Assembly: GCA_021736475.1 (NCBI GenBank) | Contig: JAIPFV010000020.1 | Coordinates: forward strand, 1-37,039 | Origin: Spirochaetia bacterium | GTDB taxonomy: Bacteria; Spirochaetota; Spirochaetia; DSM-16054; Sediminispirochaetaceae | DNA: 37,039 nucleotides | Reading direction: 5' to 3' | Shown: positions 29,068 to 36,453 of the stretch, in pieces | Layout of the letters: each line of letters starts with the position of its first letter | Position numbering within the stretch: the stretch's first letter is position 1 | Made by a program: the position numbers and the translations under genes | The notes under the pieces: model-generated | What the model saw: only the letters and a program-made list of their open reading frames with translations | Told to the model about the DNA's origin: nothing | Database searches by the model: none

Positions 29068-29244
29068 CTACTTAATTTTTGATTCTTTATGCAGTGTGTG
29101 TTTTTGATCAAAACGACAATACTTGCTAAACTCCAACTTTCCTTGGATATTGCGCCGATTTTTTGTCGTTGTATAGTTTCTGCGACCACACTCACTGCAT
29201 TTCAGCGCAATCTTCTCTATATTACCTTTTTTCTTACTCGCCAT
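29068..29244 (-). CDS. rpmG: 50S ribosomal protein L33 with partial zinc motif
   Basis: The 58-aa gene starts [20 protein letters not shown] and has [12 protein letters not shown] and KHTLHKES, diagnostic of L33. The first zinc pair is present (C16, C19), but the second is C43-R-F-D46 instead of CxxC, so only three Cys remain and Asp46 would have to act as the fourth ligand. GGAG lies upstream of the ATG at 29244. It is flanked by tRNA-Thr and tRNA-Trp. Confidence 0.96.
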   Translation of the reverse strand: MASKKKGNIEKIALKCSECGRRNYTTTKNRRNIQGKLEFSKYCRFDQKHTLHKESKIK

Positions 29245-29320
29245 TGTAGATTACTCCTGTAATGATCGCTACTGCATACAAAAAGAAAAGCCTATTTCTC
29301 CATGCCATCCTAGAAGGGAC

Positions 29321-29349
29321 AGCTTATCTAACTAGCCATATAATGTCAA
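29321..29349 (-). promoter_or_regulatory. Probable promoter upstream of rpmG
   Basis: The minus strand has a perfect TTGACA (29349-29344), a 17-nt spacer and TAAGCT (29326-29321). It lies between tRNA-Thr and rpmG and would start transcription near 29314, about 70 nt before rpmG. It would serve rpmG-trnW-secE-nusG and the downstream cluster in addition to the promoter before tRNA-Thr. Confidence 0.6.
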
Positions 29350-29372
29350 GCAGAGAACGGAGAGATGCTTCG

Positions 29373-29445
29373 AGCCCTCGATCGGATTTGAACCGATGAC
29401 CCCATCCTTACCATGGATGTGCTCTACCGACTGAGCTACAAGGGC
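29373..29445 (-). tRNA. trnT: tRNA-Thr (anticodon GGT)
   Basis: The minus strand forms a cloverleaf: acceptor GCCCTTG/CGAGGGC (one G-U), D arm GCTC/GAGC, anticodon stem CATCC/GGATG with loop ATGGTAA (anticodon GGT), T stem ATCGG/CCGAT with loop TTCAAAT. The discriminator is T and CCA is not encoded. It is the first gene of the block, about 10 nt after the predicted transcription start. Confidence 0.98.
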
Positions 29446-29462
29446 TTAAAAGTGACTGGGCA

Positions 29463-29491
29463 AAAGTACCAAAGCCAGCCTTTTTTGTCAA
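29463..29491 (-). promoter_or_regulatory. Promoter at the head of the tRNA-Thr/ribosomal block
   Basis: A perfect -35 TTGACA (29491-29486), a 17-nt spacer and -10 TACTTT (29468-29463) lie upstream of tRNA-Thr. Transcription would begin near 29456. The -10 is imperfect but position, spacing and -35 are good. Confidence 0.65.
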
Positions 29492-29555
29492 TACCAGCGG
29501 TTATAAATTTGTGTAAGGGAGACAGATTATCTTAAAGAATCGCCGGCCTGAACGC

Positions 29556-29584
29556 TTGTCATTTTAGGCTGTACTCACTACTAT
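29556..29584 (+). promoter_or_regulatory. Possible near-leaderless promoter of the sigma-54 activator gene
   Basis: TTGTCA (29556-29561) and TACTAT (29579-29584) are 17 nt apart on the plus strand. The start would fall near 29591, only about 4 nt before the ATG at 29595, leaving out the GGAG at 29587-29590. Either the transcript is almost leaderless or another promoter is used. The rest of the 149-nt divergent region shows nothing else on this strand. Confidence 0.35.
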
Positions 29585-29594
29585 CCTGGAGTAG

Positions 29595-31145
29595 ATGGCT
29601 CAAAGCGGAATACACTACAGACGAAAACTACAAGAACTCACCCTGCTGTTTGAAATAAGCCAGACCCTTGATCGGAGTCTCGACCTTGAACAAGTAATTC
29701 TGCCGGTACTGAGACAACTAAAAGAGCATATGGGGCTTTCCCATGGAACCGTAACCCTGCTGAACCGGCAAACAGGGCTTATTACAGTGGAAGCGGCCGT
29801 GGGTATTGCCCGAGATTCTCAGTCACAAGTAGTCTACAGCCCCGGGGAAGGGGTTACCGGTAAAGTTGTTCAATCCGGCAAACCGATGGTAATACCTAAT
29901 ATACAGGAAGAGACCGATTTTCTCGATAAAACGGGGGTGCATCGCGAGAAAGGTGGCCAGGCGGTGGCCTTCATTTGTGTACCGGTTATGACCAATAAGG
30001 ATATTCTGGGGGCACTCAGCGCAGACCGGGCCGACGGAAGCCCTCAGAGCCTGGAAGACGATGTCCGACTGCTGTCCATTGTTGCATCTATGATCGCCCA
30101 GGCGGTAAAACTCCGCCGGAGCGTTCAGGAAGAGCGTGAGCGCCTCATGGATGAAAACCGCAGACTGAAGGACCAGCTGGAAGAAAAGTTCAGACCCAAA
30201 AACATCATCGGCAACAGTACAGCTATGAAAGAGGTGTTCAACCTGATGGCCCAGGTATCGGGAAGCGAGGCATCGGTACTGATCCGGGGTGAAAGCGGTA
30301 CGGGGAAGGAACTGATTGCGCTGGCCATTCACTATAACAGCCCCCGCTCCGAAGGACCCTTTGTGAAGGTAAACTGTTCTGCCCTACCGGAGACGGTCAT
30401 TGAAAGCGAGCTATTTGGTCACGAAAAGGGAGCCTTTACGGGTGCAGTCCAAACCCGAAAGGGGCGTTTTGAACTGGCTGACGGAGGAACCATCTTTTTA
30501 GACGAGATTGGAGACCTGCCCCTTTCGATTCAGGTTAAGCTTCTGCGGGTTCTGCAGGAGCGGGAGTTTGAACGGGTCGGAGGCAACCATACTCAACGGG
30601 TAAATGTACGGATTATCACCGCAACCCACCGGAATTTGGAGCAGATGATAGAGCAAAACGAGTTTCGGGAAGACTTATACTACCGTTTGAATGTATTCCC
30701 CCTCCACGTACCCCCGCTCAGGGATCGCAAAAGCGATATCACTTTGCTGGCAGATTATTTTACCGAGAAATACAGTACAAAGAACAACAAGGAGATCCGC
30801 AGGATCTCTACTCCGGCCATTGAACTACTCTCGTCCTACCATTGGCCGGGAAATGTGCGCGAACTGGAGAATTGTATCGAACGGGCAGTACTTTTGAGTA
30901 CCGATGGCGTGATTCATGGTCATCTCATGCCTCCCACCCTGCAATCGGCCGAATCTACCAACACTCTTCTACATAAAACTCTCGAGGAAGAGCTCGAACG
31001 GTTTGAAAAGGAGATCCTCCTGGATGCGCTGAAATCGAGCAAGGGGAATGCCGCCCGGGCAGCCCGCATTTTAGGACTCACCGAAAGAAAAATTGGATTA
31101 CGAATTTCCAAATACGGCATTGATTCCCGCCGCTTCCGTTCTTAA
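29595..31145 (+). CDS. NifA-type sigma-54-dependent transcriptional activator
   Basis: The 516-aa protein has three domains. An N-terminal GAF sensor spans about residues 15-175 ([17 protein letters not shown]). The AAA+ activator domain has Walker A GESGTGKE (232-239), the sigma-54 contact loop GAFTGA (279-284), Walker B GGTIFLDE (297-304) and arginine-finger segment [12 protein letters not shown]-terminal Fis-type helix-turn-helix spans about 475-510 ([20 protein letters not shown]). This is the NifA/FhlA-like GAF-AAA-HTH plan, and the HTH is NifA-like in feel. No nif genes are in the window; glgP follows 39 nt downstream. It should bind enhancers and drive sigma-54 promoters by ATP hydrolysis. 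The effector and targets are unknown. Confidence 0.9.
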   Translation: MAQSGIHYRRKLQELTLLFEISQTLDRSLDLEQVILPVLRQLKEHMGLSHGTVTLLNRQTGLITVEAAVGIARDSQSQVVYSPGEGVTGKVVQSGKPMVIPNIQEETDFLDKTGVHREKGGQAVAFICVPVMTNKDILGALSADRADGSPQSLEDDVRLLSIVASMIAQAVKLRRSVQEERERLMDENRRLKDQLEEKFRPKNIIGNSTAMKEVFNLMAQVSGSEASVLIRGESGTGKELIALAIHYNSPRSEGPFVKVNCSALPETVIESELFGHEKGAFTGAVQTRKGRFELADGGTIFLDEIGDLPLSIQVKLLRVLQEREFERVGGNHTQRVNVRIITATHRNLEQMIEQNEFREDLYYRLNVFPLHVPPLRDRKSDITLLADYFTEKYSTKNNKEIRRISTPAIELLSSYHWPGNVRELENCIERAVLLSTDGVIHGHLMPPTLQSAESTNTLLHKTLEEELERFEKEILLDALKSSKGNAARAARILGLTERKIGLRISKYGIDSRRFRS

Positions 31146-31184
31146 AATTTAAGTATGCCTCAAGCTACTCTTTAAGGAGATTCC

Positions 31185-33776
31185 ATGAGCGATAAAAAAC
31201 CGACCAACAAGGCTTCGAAATCAAATTCAGATGCCATAAAAAACACACCCGCCCCGCATGAGGAAACCCACGGACTCTACAACAGCCGTCACGGGAAAGA
31301 CGGACCGTCGGTAAGTTGGGGTTTTGCAGAGCACCTCAAATATACCCTGGGCGCCGATCGCTTTAACGCCACGTCGCGCGACCAGTTTATGGCCCTGGCC
31401 TATACAATTCGCGACCGTATTATGCATCAATGGCTGAAAACAAAGCAAACCCACTATGACCAGGATGTAAAACGGGTTTACTACCTGTCCATGGAGTTTC
31501 TGATGGGCCGCGCCATGGGCAACAACATTATTAACATGGAGCTGAAAGGAGAAGTTCACGAGGCCCTGGAAGAACTCGGGTACCGGTATGAGGAGCTGGC
31601 TGAACAGGAGGTGGATGCAGGACTGGGAAACGGTGGCCTCGGGCGCTTAGCCGCCTGCTTTCTCGATTCTATGGCAACCATGGACCTGCCGGCCTACGGT
31701 TATGGCTTGCGGTACGACTACGGGATTTTCCGTCAAAAAATAGACAACGGATACCAGGTTGAACAGCCCGATGACTGGCTGCGATGGGAGAACCCCTGGG
31801 AAATTGAGAGACCCGAGCACTCGGTGGATGTATATTTCGGAGGACGGGTGGAGCCAATGCTGGAGCGCGGCAGCCGAGTCTACCGCTGGGTCGATGCTCA
31901 ATCAGTAAAAGGGATTCCTTATGACATGCCGATTGTCGGATACGGGGGAGCTACGGTAAACACCCTGCGCCTCTGGTCCGCCCGGGCGGCGGAGGAGTTC
32001 GATTTTGAGGATTTTAATGCCGGAGATTATGTTGAAGCGGTCAGCGCCAAGGTAATGGCTGAAAACCTAACCAAAGTGCTCTACCCAAACGACAAACTCT
32101 ACCTAGGCAAGGAACTCCGCTTAAAGCAGCAATACTTTTTTGTCTCCTGTTCACTTCAGGACATATTGCGCCGATTCAAGCGCGGCTCCAATAGTTGGGA
32201 TGCGTTCCCCAAATATGCCGCCATTCAGCTCAATGATACCCACCCCTCGCTGGCGGTACCAGAGTTGATGCGACTATTGATTGACGAAGAGGGATTGCGC
32301 TGGAACCACGCCTGGAATATTACCGGCAGAACCTTAGGATATACAAACCACACTCTGATGCCGGAAGCACTGGAGAAGTGGCCGGTGCCAATGCTGGACC
32401 ACCTACTACCCCGTCATCTGCAGATCATCTATGAGATCAATCATCGTTTTCTGCAGAAAGCTATAACGGTATTTCCTCAGGACATGGAAAAAATACGCCG
32501 GGTAAGTCTGGTTGAAGAGACTACTCCTAAGCAGATCCGCATGGCCCACTTATCAATAGTCGGCTCTCACTCTACCAACGGGGTGGCGGAGCTGCATACT
32601 AAACTACTGAAAAGGCGTTTGGTCCCCGAACTGGCGGCAATCTTTCCCGAGCGTTTTAACAGCAAGACCAACGGCATCACTCAACGCCGCTTTCTGCTGC
32701 ATGCGAACCCGCCATTGGCAGAGCTTATCAACAGCACCATCGGCAATGAATGGATTACGGATTTATCTAAAATTTCCAAATTAAAGCAGCATATCGACGA
32801 TCCGGGACTTCAAGAGGCCTTAGGCAAGGTAAAGCGTCAGGCTAAGGTAAAACTCTCCGATTATATTCATAAAACCCACGGCTGGGTAATAGACCCGGAC
32901 AGTTTTTTTGATGTGCAGGTGAAGCGGATGCATGAATATAAGCGACAGTTGCTGAACGCGATCCACATTGTTATATTGTACAACCGAATGCGAAAGGGCA
33001 ATCCGGATGATTTTGCACCGCGAACTTATTTATTCGCCGGAAAGGCAGCCCCCGGGTATGAGATGGCTAAACTGATAATCAAGTTTATCAACAACATTGC
33101 AGCGGTCATCAACTACGATGCCAAGCTAAAAGGACGATTAAAGGTACATTTCTTGCCGAACTACAGTGTCTCATTGGCAGAAAGGATCATACCTGCCACC
33201 GATCTGTCCGAACAGATCTCTACTGCCGGGACGGAAGCATCGGGAACCGGAAATATGAAGTTTATGTGCAACGGAGCTCTCACAATAGGAACAATGGATG
33301 GGGCTAATATAGAAATTGTGGAAGAGGCGGGACGGGAAAATGCCTTTATTTTCGGCATGTCTGCAGATGAAGTGGCCGAGCTGGCGCCCAACTACAACCC
33401 TCTCACTATTTACGCTGAGAACTCCGAACTTAAAGAAGCGGTCGACCTCATTTTCTCCGGTCACTTTAACTTCTCCGAACCGGGTATATTTGAGCCCCTG
33501 CGGCAGGCACTGTTTGAACAGGGTGATCAATATATGCACTTAGCCGACTTGCCCTCCTATTGCCAGGCCCAGGATGCCGCAATTGGGCTATACAACGATC
33601 ATCGAAACGAGTGGAACCGTAAAGCCCTCATTAATATAGCATCTTCAGGGAAATTCTCTTCCGACAGAACCATAGCCCAGTATGCGCAGGAGATTTGGGA
33701 CCTAAAAGCCTGTCATGTTGATAAGGATATCGACCCCTGCGACACGCTGGAGAATGCACGGAAGGTGGAAGAATAG
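31185..33776 (+). CDS. glgP: Glycogen/starch (alpha-glucan) phosphorylase
   Basis: This enzyme releases glucose-1-phosphate from alpha-1,4-glucans using phosphate and PLP. The 863-aa protein has the glycosyltransferase family 35 signatures: YYLSMEFLMGR (99-109), GLGNGGLGRLAACFLDS (146-162), NDTHPSL (350-356) and the PLP-lysine site EASGTGNMKFMCNGA with K692. The first 30 or so residues are a hydrophilic, probably unfolded extension rich in Lys, Ser and Asn. AAGGAG lies upstream of the ATG. It is 39 nt behind the sigma-54 activator on the same strand and may be co-transcribed; regulation by that activator is inference. Confidence 0.97.
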   Translation: MSDKKPTNKASKSNSDAIKNTPAPHEETHGLYNSRHGKDGPSVSWGFAEHLKYTLGADRFNATSRDQFMALAYTIRDRIMHQWLKTKQTHYDQDVKRVYYLSMEFLMGRAMGNNIINMELKGEVHEALEELGYRYEELAEQEVDAGLGNGGLGRLAACFLDSMATMDLPAYGYGLRYDYGIFRQKIDNGYQVEQPDDWLRWENPWEIERPEHSVDVYFGGRVEPMLERGSRVYRWVDAQSVKGIPYDMPIVGYGGATVNTLRLWSARAAEEFDFEDFNAGDYVEAVSAKVMAENLTKVLYPNDKLYLGKELRLKQQYFFVSCSLQDILRRFKRGSNSWDAFPKYAAIQLNDTHPSLAVPELMRLLIDEEGLRWNHAWNITGRTLGYTNHTLMPEALEKWPVPMLDHLLPRHLQIIYEINHRFLQKAITVFPQDMEKIRRVSLVEETTPKQIRMAHLSIVGSHSTNGVAELHTKLLKRRLVPELAAIFPERFNSKTNGITQRRFLLHANPPLAELINSTIGNEWITDLSKISKLKQHIDDPGLQEALGKVKRQAKVKLSDYIHKTHGWVIDPDSFFDVQVKRMHEYKRQLLNAIHIVILYNRMRKGNPDDFAPRTYLFAGKAAPGYEMAKLIIKFINNIAAVINYDAKLKGRLKVHFLPNYSVSLAERIIPATDLSEQISTAGTEASGTGNMKFMCNGALTIGTMDGANIEIVEEAGRENAFIFGMSADEVAELAPNYNPLTIYAENSELKEAVDLIFSGHFNFSEPGIFEPLRQALFEQGDQYMHLADLPSYCQAQDAAIGLYNDHRNEWNRKALINIASSGKFSSDRTIAQYAQEIWDLKACHVDKDIDPCDTLENARKVEE

Positions 33777-33810
33777 CCGACTCGTTTCAGGTTCCTTTCT
33801 GAGTTCCTTC

Positions 33811-34530
33811 TTAAAAGGAAAACTGCTGTAAAAATGGAACTACGTATGGATCTAAGCTAGTGAACACGAGCACTACCAGCAGAGCCGGCAGAAAGTTTCC
33901 GGTTTTTATGTCATGTAGTTTGAGCAGATTCATTCCTATCATTAGAATCAGGATACCACCGGTCCCGGAAATTTCAGCCAGCCCGAGGTCACCGATAAGC
34001 GGTCCGATTACTCCAGCCAGCAGGGTTAAACCGCCCTGATACACAAGAATCGTTATAACCGAGAACATCACACCGATTCCCATAGCGGCAGTAAACATAA
34101 TCGCCATAAACCCGTCCAGCACCGATTTCATCAAAATCAAATCGTAATTTCCCTCGGCACCAGCTTTGATAGCACCCACAATTGTCAGAGCTCCCACACA
34201 GAAGAGCACCGATGCATCCAAAAAGCCCTGAGCAAAACTAGACCCACTTTCTGCATTTTTTGCAAAGGTGCGCTGCAGCCATCCACCGAAATTCATTATA
34301 CCGCCCTCAATGTTCCAGGCAGTACCGAGCATACCCCCAAGAATCACCGCCAGAGCCATATAGACAATCCGTTGTGATTCAAAGGTCATCTGCATACCAA
34401 TGGCCAGAGAGATGAGACCGGCACCTATGTACACAACCTCTTTTATTTTAGGACTCATATTTTTGCGCAGCAGAAGTCCTACCAAAGAACCGATTATAAC
34501 TGTAATACAATTAACTATTGTGGCTATCAT
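33811..34530 (-). CDS. DUF554 family integral membrane protein (YqgA-like)
   Basis: The 239-aa protein begins MIATIVNCITVIIGSLVGLL and has about six or seven hydrophobic helices with family features GGMLGTAWNIE, FLDASVLFCVGALTIVGAI and SVLDGFMAIMFTAAMG. These fit DUF554 (E. coli YqgA), a conserved membrane family without an established function that I know of. It is convergent with glgP, separated by 34 nt that hold only a weak TTCCTT/AAGGAA hairpin, and divergent from the nucleotidyltransferase gene. Confidence 0.88.
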   Translation of the reverse strand: MIATIVNCITVIIGSLVGLLLRKNMSPKIKEVVYIGAGLISLAIGMQMTFESQRIVYMALAVILGGMLGTAWNIEGGIMNFGGWLQRTFAKNAESGSSFAQGFLDASVLFCVGALTIVGAIKAGAEGNYDLILMKSVLDGFMAIMFTAAMGIGVMFSVITILVYQGGLTLLAGVIGPLIGDLGLAEISGTGGILILMIGMNLLKLHDIKTGNFLPALLVVLVFTSLDPYVVPFLQQFSF

Positions 34531-34600
34531 GGCGGGTATTGTAGCGAATCCCCCCGATTCTGGGAATAGATATATCTCTTTTTACAACATGTATTTTAAA

Positions 34601-34681
34601 AAGTGTGGCTGCCGGGCGCTGCACCGGCACTCGCCCTTGCACTGAGGCCGGTGTACGAATCCCGGAAAAAGGGCTACACTT
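34601..34681 (+). ncRNA. Long structured RNA element upstream of the MobA-like gene (unassigned)
   Basis: Bases 34601-34681 fold into one long hairpin of 23 to 26 bp in stacked helices. P1 is AAGTGTGGC/GCTACACTT (34601-34609 with 34673-34681). P2 is CCGGG/CCCGG (34612-34616 with 34661-34665). P3 is TGCACCGGC/GCCGGTGTA (34620-34628 with 34647-34655). A possible 3-bp CTC/GAG extension leads to an 11-nt loop. Internal loops are asymmetric and A-rich on the 3' side (AAAAAGG; CGAAT). The two wobble pairs (34607-34675, 34621-34654) are G-U only in the plus-strand RNA. P1 ends 6 nt before the ATG of the nucleotidyltransferase gene, which lacks a Shine-Dalgarno sequence. It looks like a cis-regulatory RNA, but I cannot match it to a known class. 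Confidence 0.55.
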
Positions 34682-34687
34682 GGCCTT

Positions 34688-35341
34688 ATGCTAGGTCAAT
34701 CAGCACGTTCAGAAGTACTACCGTATGAGTGCCTCATTCCCAGTGCCGGATTATCCCGCCGCATGGGAACCTGGAAACCACTGCTCGAATACCGTAAGCG
34801 CCCATTGATCTTTGCCTCGGTGGATAACGCACTCGCCGCCTGCGAGCGGGTTATACTGGTAAGCGGGCATCGGGCGGAGGAACTCGAAAAGATGTGTGCA
34901 GAGGAGTACGCCGGTTCACAGCGGGTAGAGTGCATCCGTAACCCCCAGTATGAGCGGGGGATGTTCAGCTCAATTCAAACCGGAGCTGCCCAAATTCGAA
35001 GCCAGTGGTTCTTCGTATCCCTGGGTGATATGCCCGAGATTCCGAAAGAGCTGTACTTCAAATTAGTGGAATTGGCCGATCAATCGGATGAATATGATAT
35101 CATCCGACCGCTGTTTCAGGAGCGTCCGGCTCATCCGGTTCTGCTGAGGCGTAGTGTGATTACGAGCATCCGCAGCCTGCCGGCAGATGCGAACATGCAG
35201 CAGGTGTTTAAGCATCACAGCAGCCACAGCGGGCAGAAGGTAATGGAAGTGCCGGTGGATGAACCGGGCAGCCTATTCGATATCGATTCACCTGCAGATT
35301 TTGAACACACCGATACCCAAACCGACCTACAGGAGGAATAG
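34688..35341 (+). CDS. MobA/MocA-like nucleotidyltransferase
   Basis: The 217-aa protein has the NTP-transferase fold of MobA/MocA/IspD-type enzymes: N-terminal nucleotide loop IPSAGLSRRMGTWKPLL (G21 to K30), NPQYERGMFSSIQTG (85-99), metal-binding SLGDMPEI with D114, HPVLL (149-153), and C-terminal DIDSPADF (198-205). The nearest well-known group is molybdenum cofactor cytidylyl- or guanylyltransferases, but no molybdopterin gene is visible nearby, so the substrate is open. The start has no Shine-Dalgarno and lies 6 nt after a long hairpin. Upstream in-frame TGA at 34643 limits other starts. The stop is 2 nt before the next gene. Confidence 0.82.
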   Translation: MLGQSARSEVLPYECLIPSAGLSRRMGTWKPLLEYRKRPLIFASVDNALAACERVILVSGHRAEELEKMCAEEYAGSQRVECIRNPQYERGMFSSIQTGAAQIRSQWFFVSLGDMPEIPKELYFKLVELADQSDEYDIIRPLFQERPAHPVLLRRSVITSIRSLPADANMQQVFKHHSSHSGQKVMEVPVDEPGSLFDIDSPADFEHTDTQTDLQEE

Positions 35342-35343
35342 AC

Positions 35344-36453
35344 ATGCAATTGGAACCATTTAAACTCGAACGCTTTTTTGCCAAATATGAGTTCAATGTA
35401 GAGTATCAGATGAGCGCCTCCGACTGTGAATCGATGAGTGTCGGTGAACTGCTGTCATACGATACAAACTCCACTTCCCTCGGCGGGCTGGAACAACTGC
35501 AGCTGGGCTATACAGAATCAAACGGAGCTCCTCAGCTGCGGAAGGCCGTCAGTAGTCTATATTCACAAATTTCCCCGGAGGGGGTGTTAATTGCTGCCCC
35601 GGAAGAGTTGATCTTTCTGTTTCTTAATGCGCATCTTGCAAAAGACGACCATGTAGTTATTACCACCCCCGCCTATCAGTCCCTCACGGAGATCCCACGC
35701 TCACTCGGCTGCCGAGTAAGTACATGGCCGGTGGAGCTGCAGAACGGACGTTGGCAGCTTGATTTTAATTATTTAGAGCGGGAAATAAGCGATTCAACTA
35801 AAATGGTCATCGTAAATATTCCCCACAATCCAACCGGCCTGGCCTTTACTGAAGCAGAGAAGAAGGACTTAACGGATATTTTGAGGCGCCATGGAACCTT
35901 GCTGCTGGCCGACGAGATGTATTGGCAGCTGGAATATGCTGATGAAGTCTCTTCCACCCCCTTCTGCGACCTGTACGAGGGGGCAATCAGCCTTTCCGGA
36001 CTTTCGAAAGCCTACGGACTGCCGGGCTTGCGCATCGGCTGGTTAGCCGGCCAGTCGAGAGACCTGATAGAGCCGGCGGCCCAACTAAAGGACTATACCA
36101 CCATCTGCAATTCCGCCCCCTCGGAGCTTCTCGCTTTGATCGCGGTTCATAACAGCGTACCCTTAGTGGGGCGTTGCAGAGAAATTATAGCCGAAAACAA
36201 GGCCTTGCTCAGTAAACTGGCCAAACGCCACCCACATAGCATCGAGCTACTGCCCGGACAGGGCGGGTCAATTCTATTTCCCCGCTTTATTGACGGCCGG
36301 TCTGCCGAAAAAGCTTCCCAGCAACTTATCGAAAAACAAAACCTTTTAATGCTTCCCGGACCTCTGTTCGACATGCCGGACAACTATTTTCGTGTCGGAA
36401 TTGGGCGGACAAGCTTTGCCCAGGCACTAAGCAAATTTGAGGATATATTATGA
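35344..36453 (+). CDS. Class I/II pyridoxal-phosphate aminotransferase
   Basis: The 369-aa protein has the fold type I aminotransferase signature set: LGYTESNGAPQLRKAV (substrate-side region), NIPHNPTG (158-165), ADEMYW with D190, the PLP lysine K222 in SLSGLSKAYGLPGLRIGW with R230, and a C-terminal carboxylate-binding Arg in NYFRVGIGR. Reaction: transfer of an amino group between an amino acid and a keto acid; the specific substrate cannot be told. GGAGG overlaps the end of the preceding gene, and the following gene overlaps its stop, so the three are an operon. It is not one of the recognisable HisC, AspC or PatA forms by eye. Confidence 0.9.
   Translation: MQLEPFKLERFFAKYEFNVEYQMSASDCESMSVGELLSYDTNSTSLGGLEQLQLGYTESNGAPQLRKAVSSLYSQISPEGVLIAAPEELIFLFLNAHLAKDDHVVITTPAYQSLTEIPRSLGCRVSTWPVELQNGRWQLDFNYLEREISDSTKMVIVNIPHNPTGLAFTEAEKKDLTDILRRHGTLLLADEMYWQLEYADEVSSTPFCDLYEGAISLSGLSKAYGLPGLRIGWLAGQSRDLIEPAAQLKDYTTICNSAPSELLALIAVHNSVPLVGRCREIIAENKALLSKLAKRHPHSIELLPGQGGSILFPRFIDGRSAEKASQQLIEKQNLLMLPGPLFDMPDNYFRVGIGRTSFAQALSKFEDIL

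Noticed and set aside
33804-33820. Bidirectional terminator between glgP and the DUF554 gene
   Set aside because: Only a 6-bp AT-rich stem TTCCTT/AAGGAA without a clear T-run on either side, overlapping the DUF554 stop codon.
34601-34681. Assignment as a molybdenum cofactor riboswitch
   Set aside because: The neighbouring MobA/MocA-like gene makes it tempting, but I cannot match the consensus from memory, so it is left unassigned.
34601-34681. tRNA-like gene (a TACGAAT loop resembles a T loop)
   Set aside because: No anticodon arm or 7-bp acceptor with the right spacing; the fold is one long hairpin.
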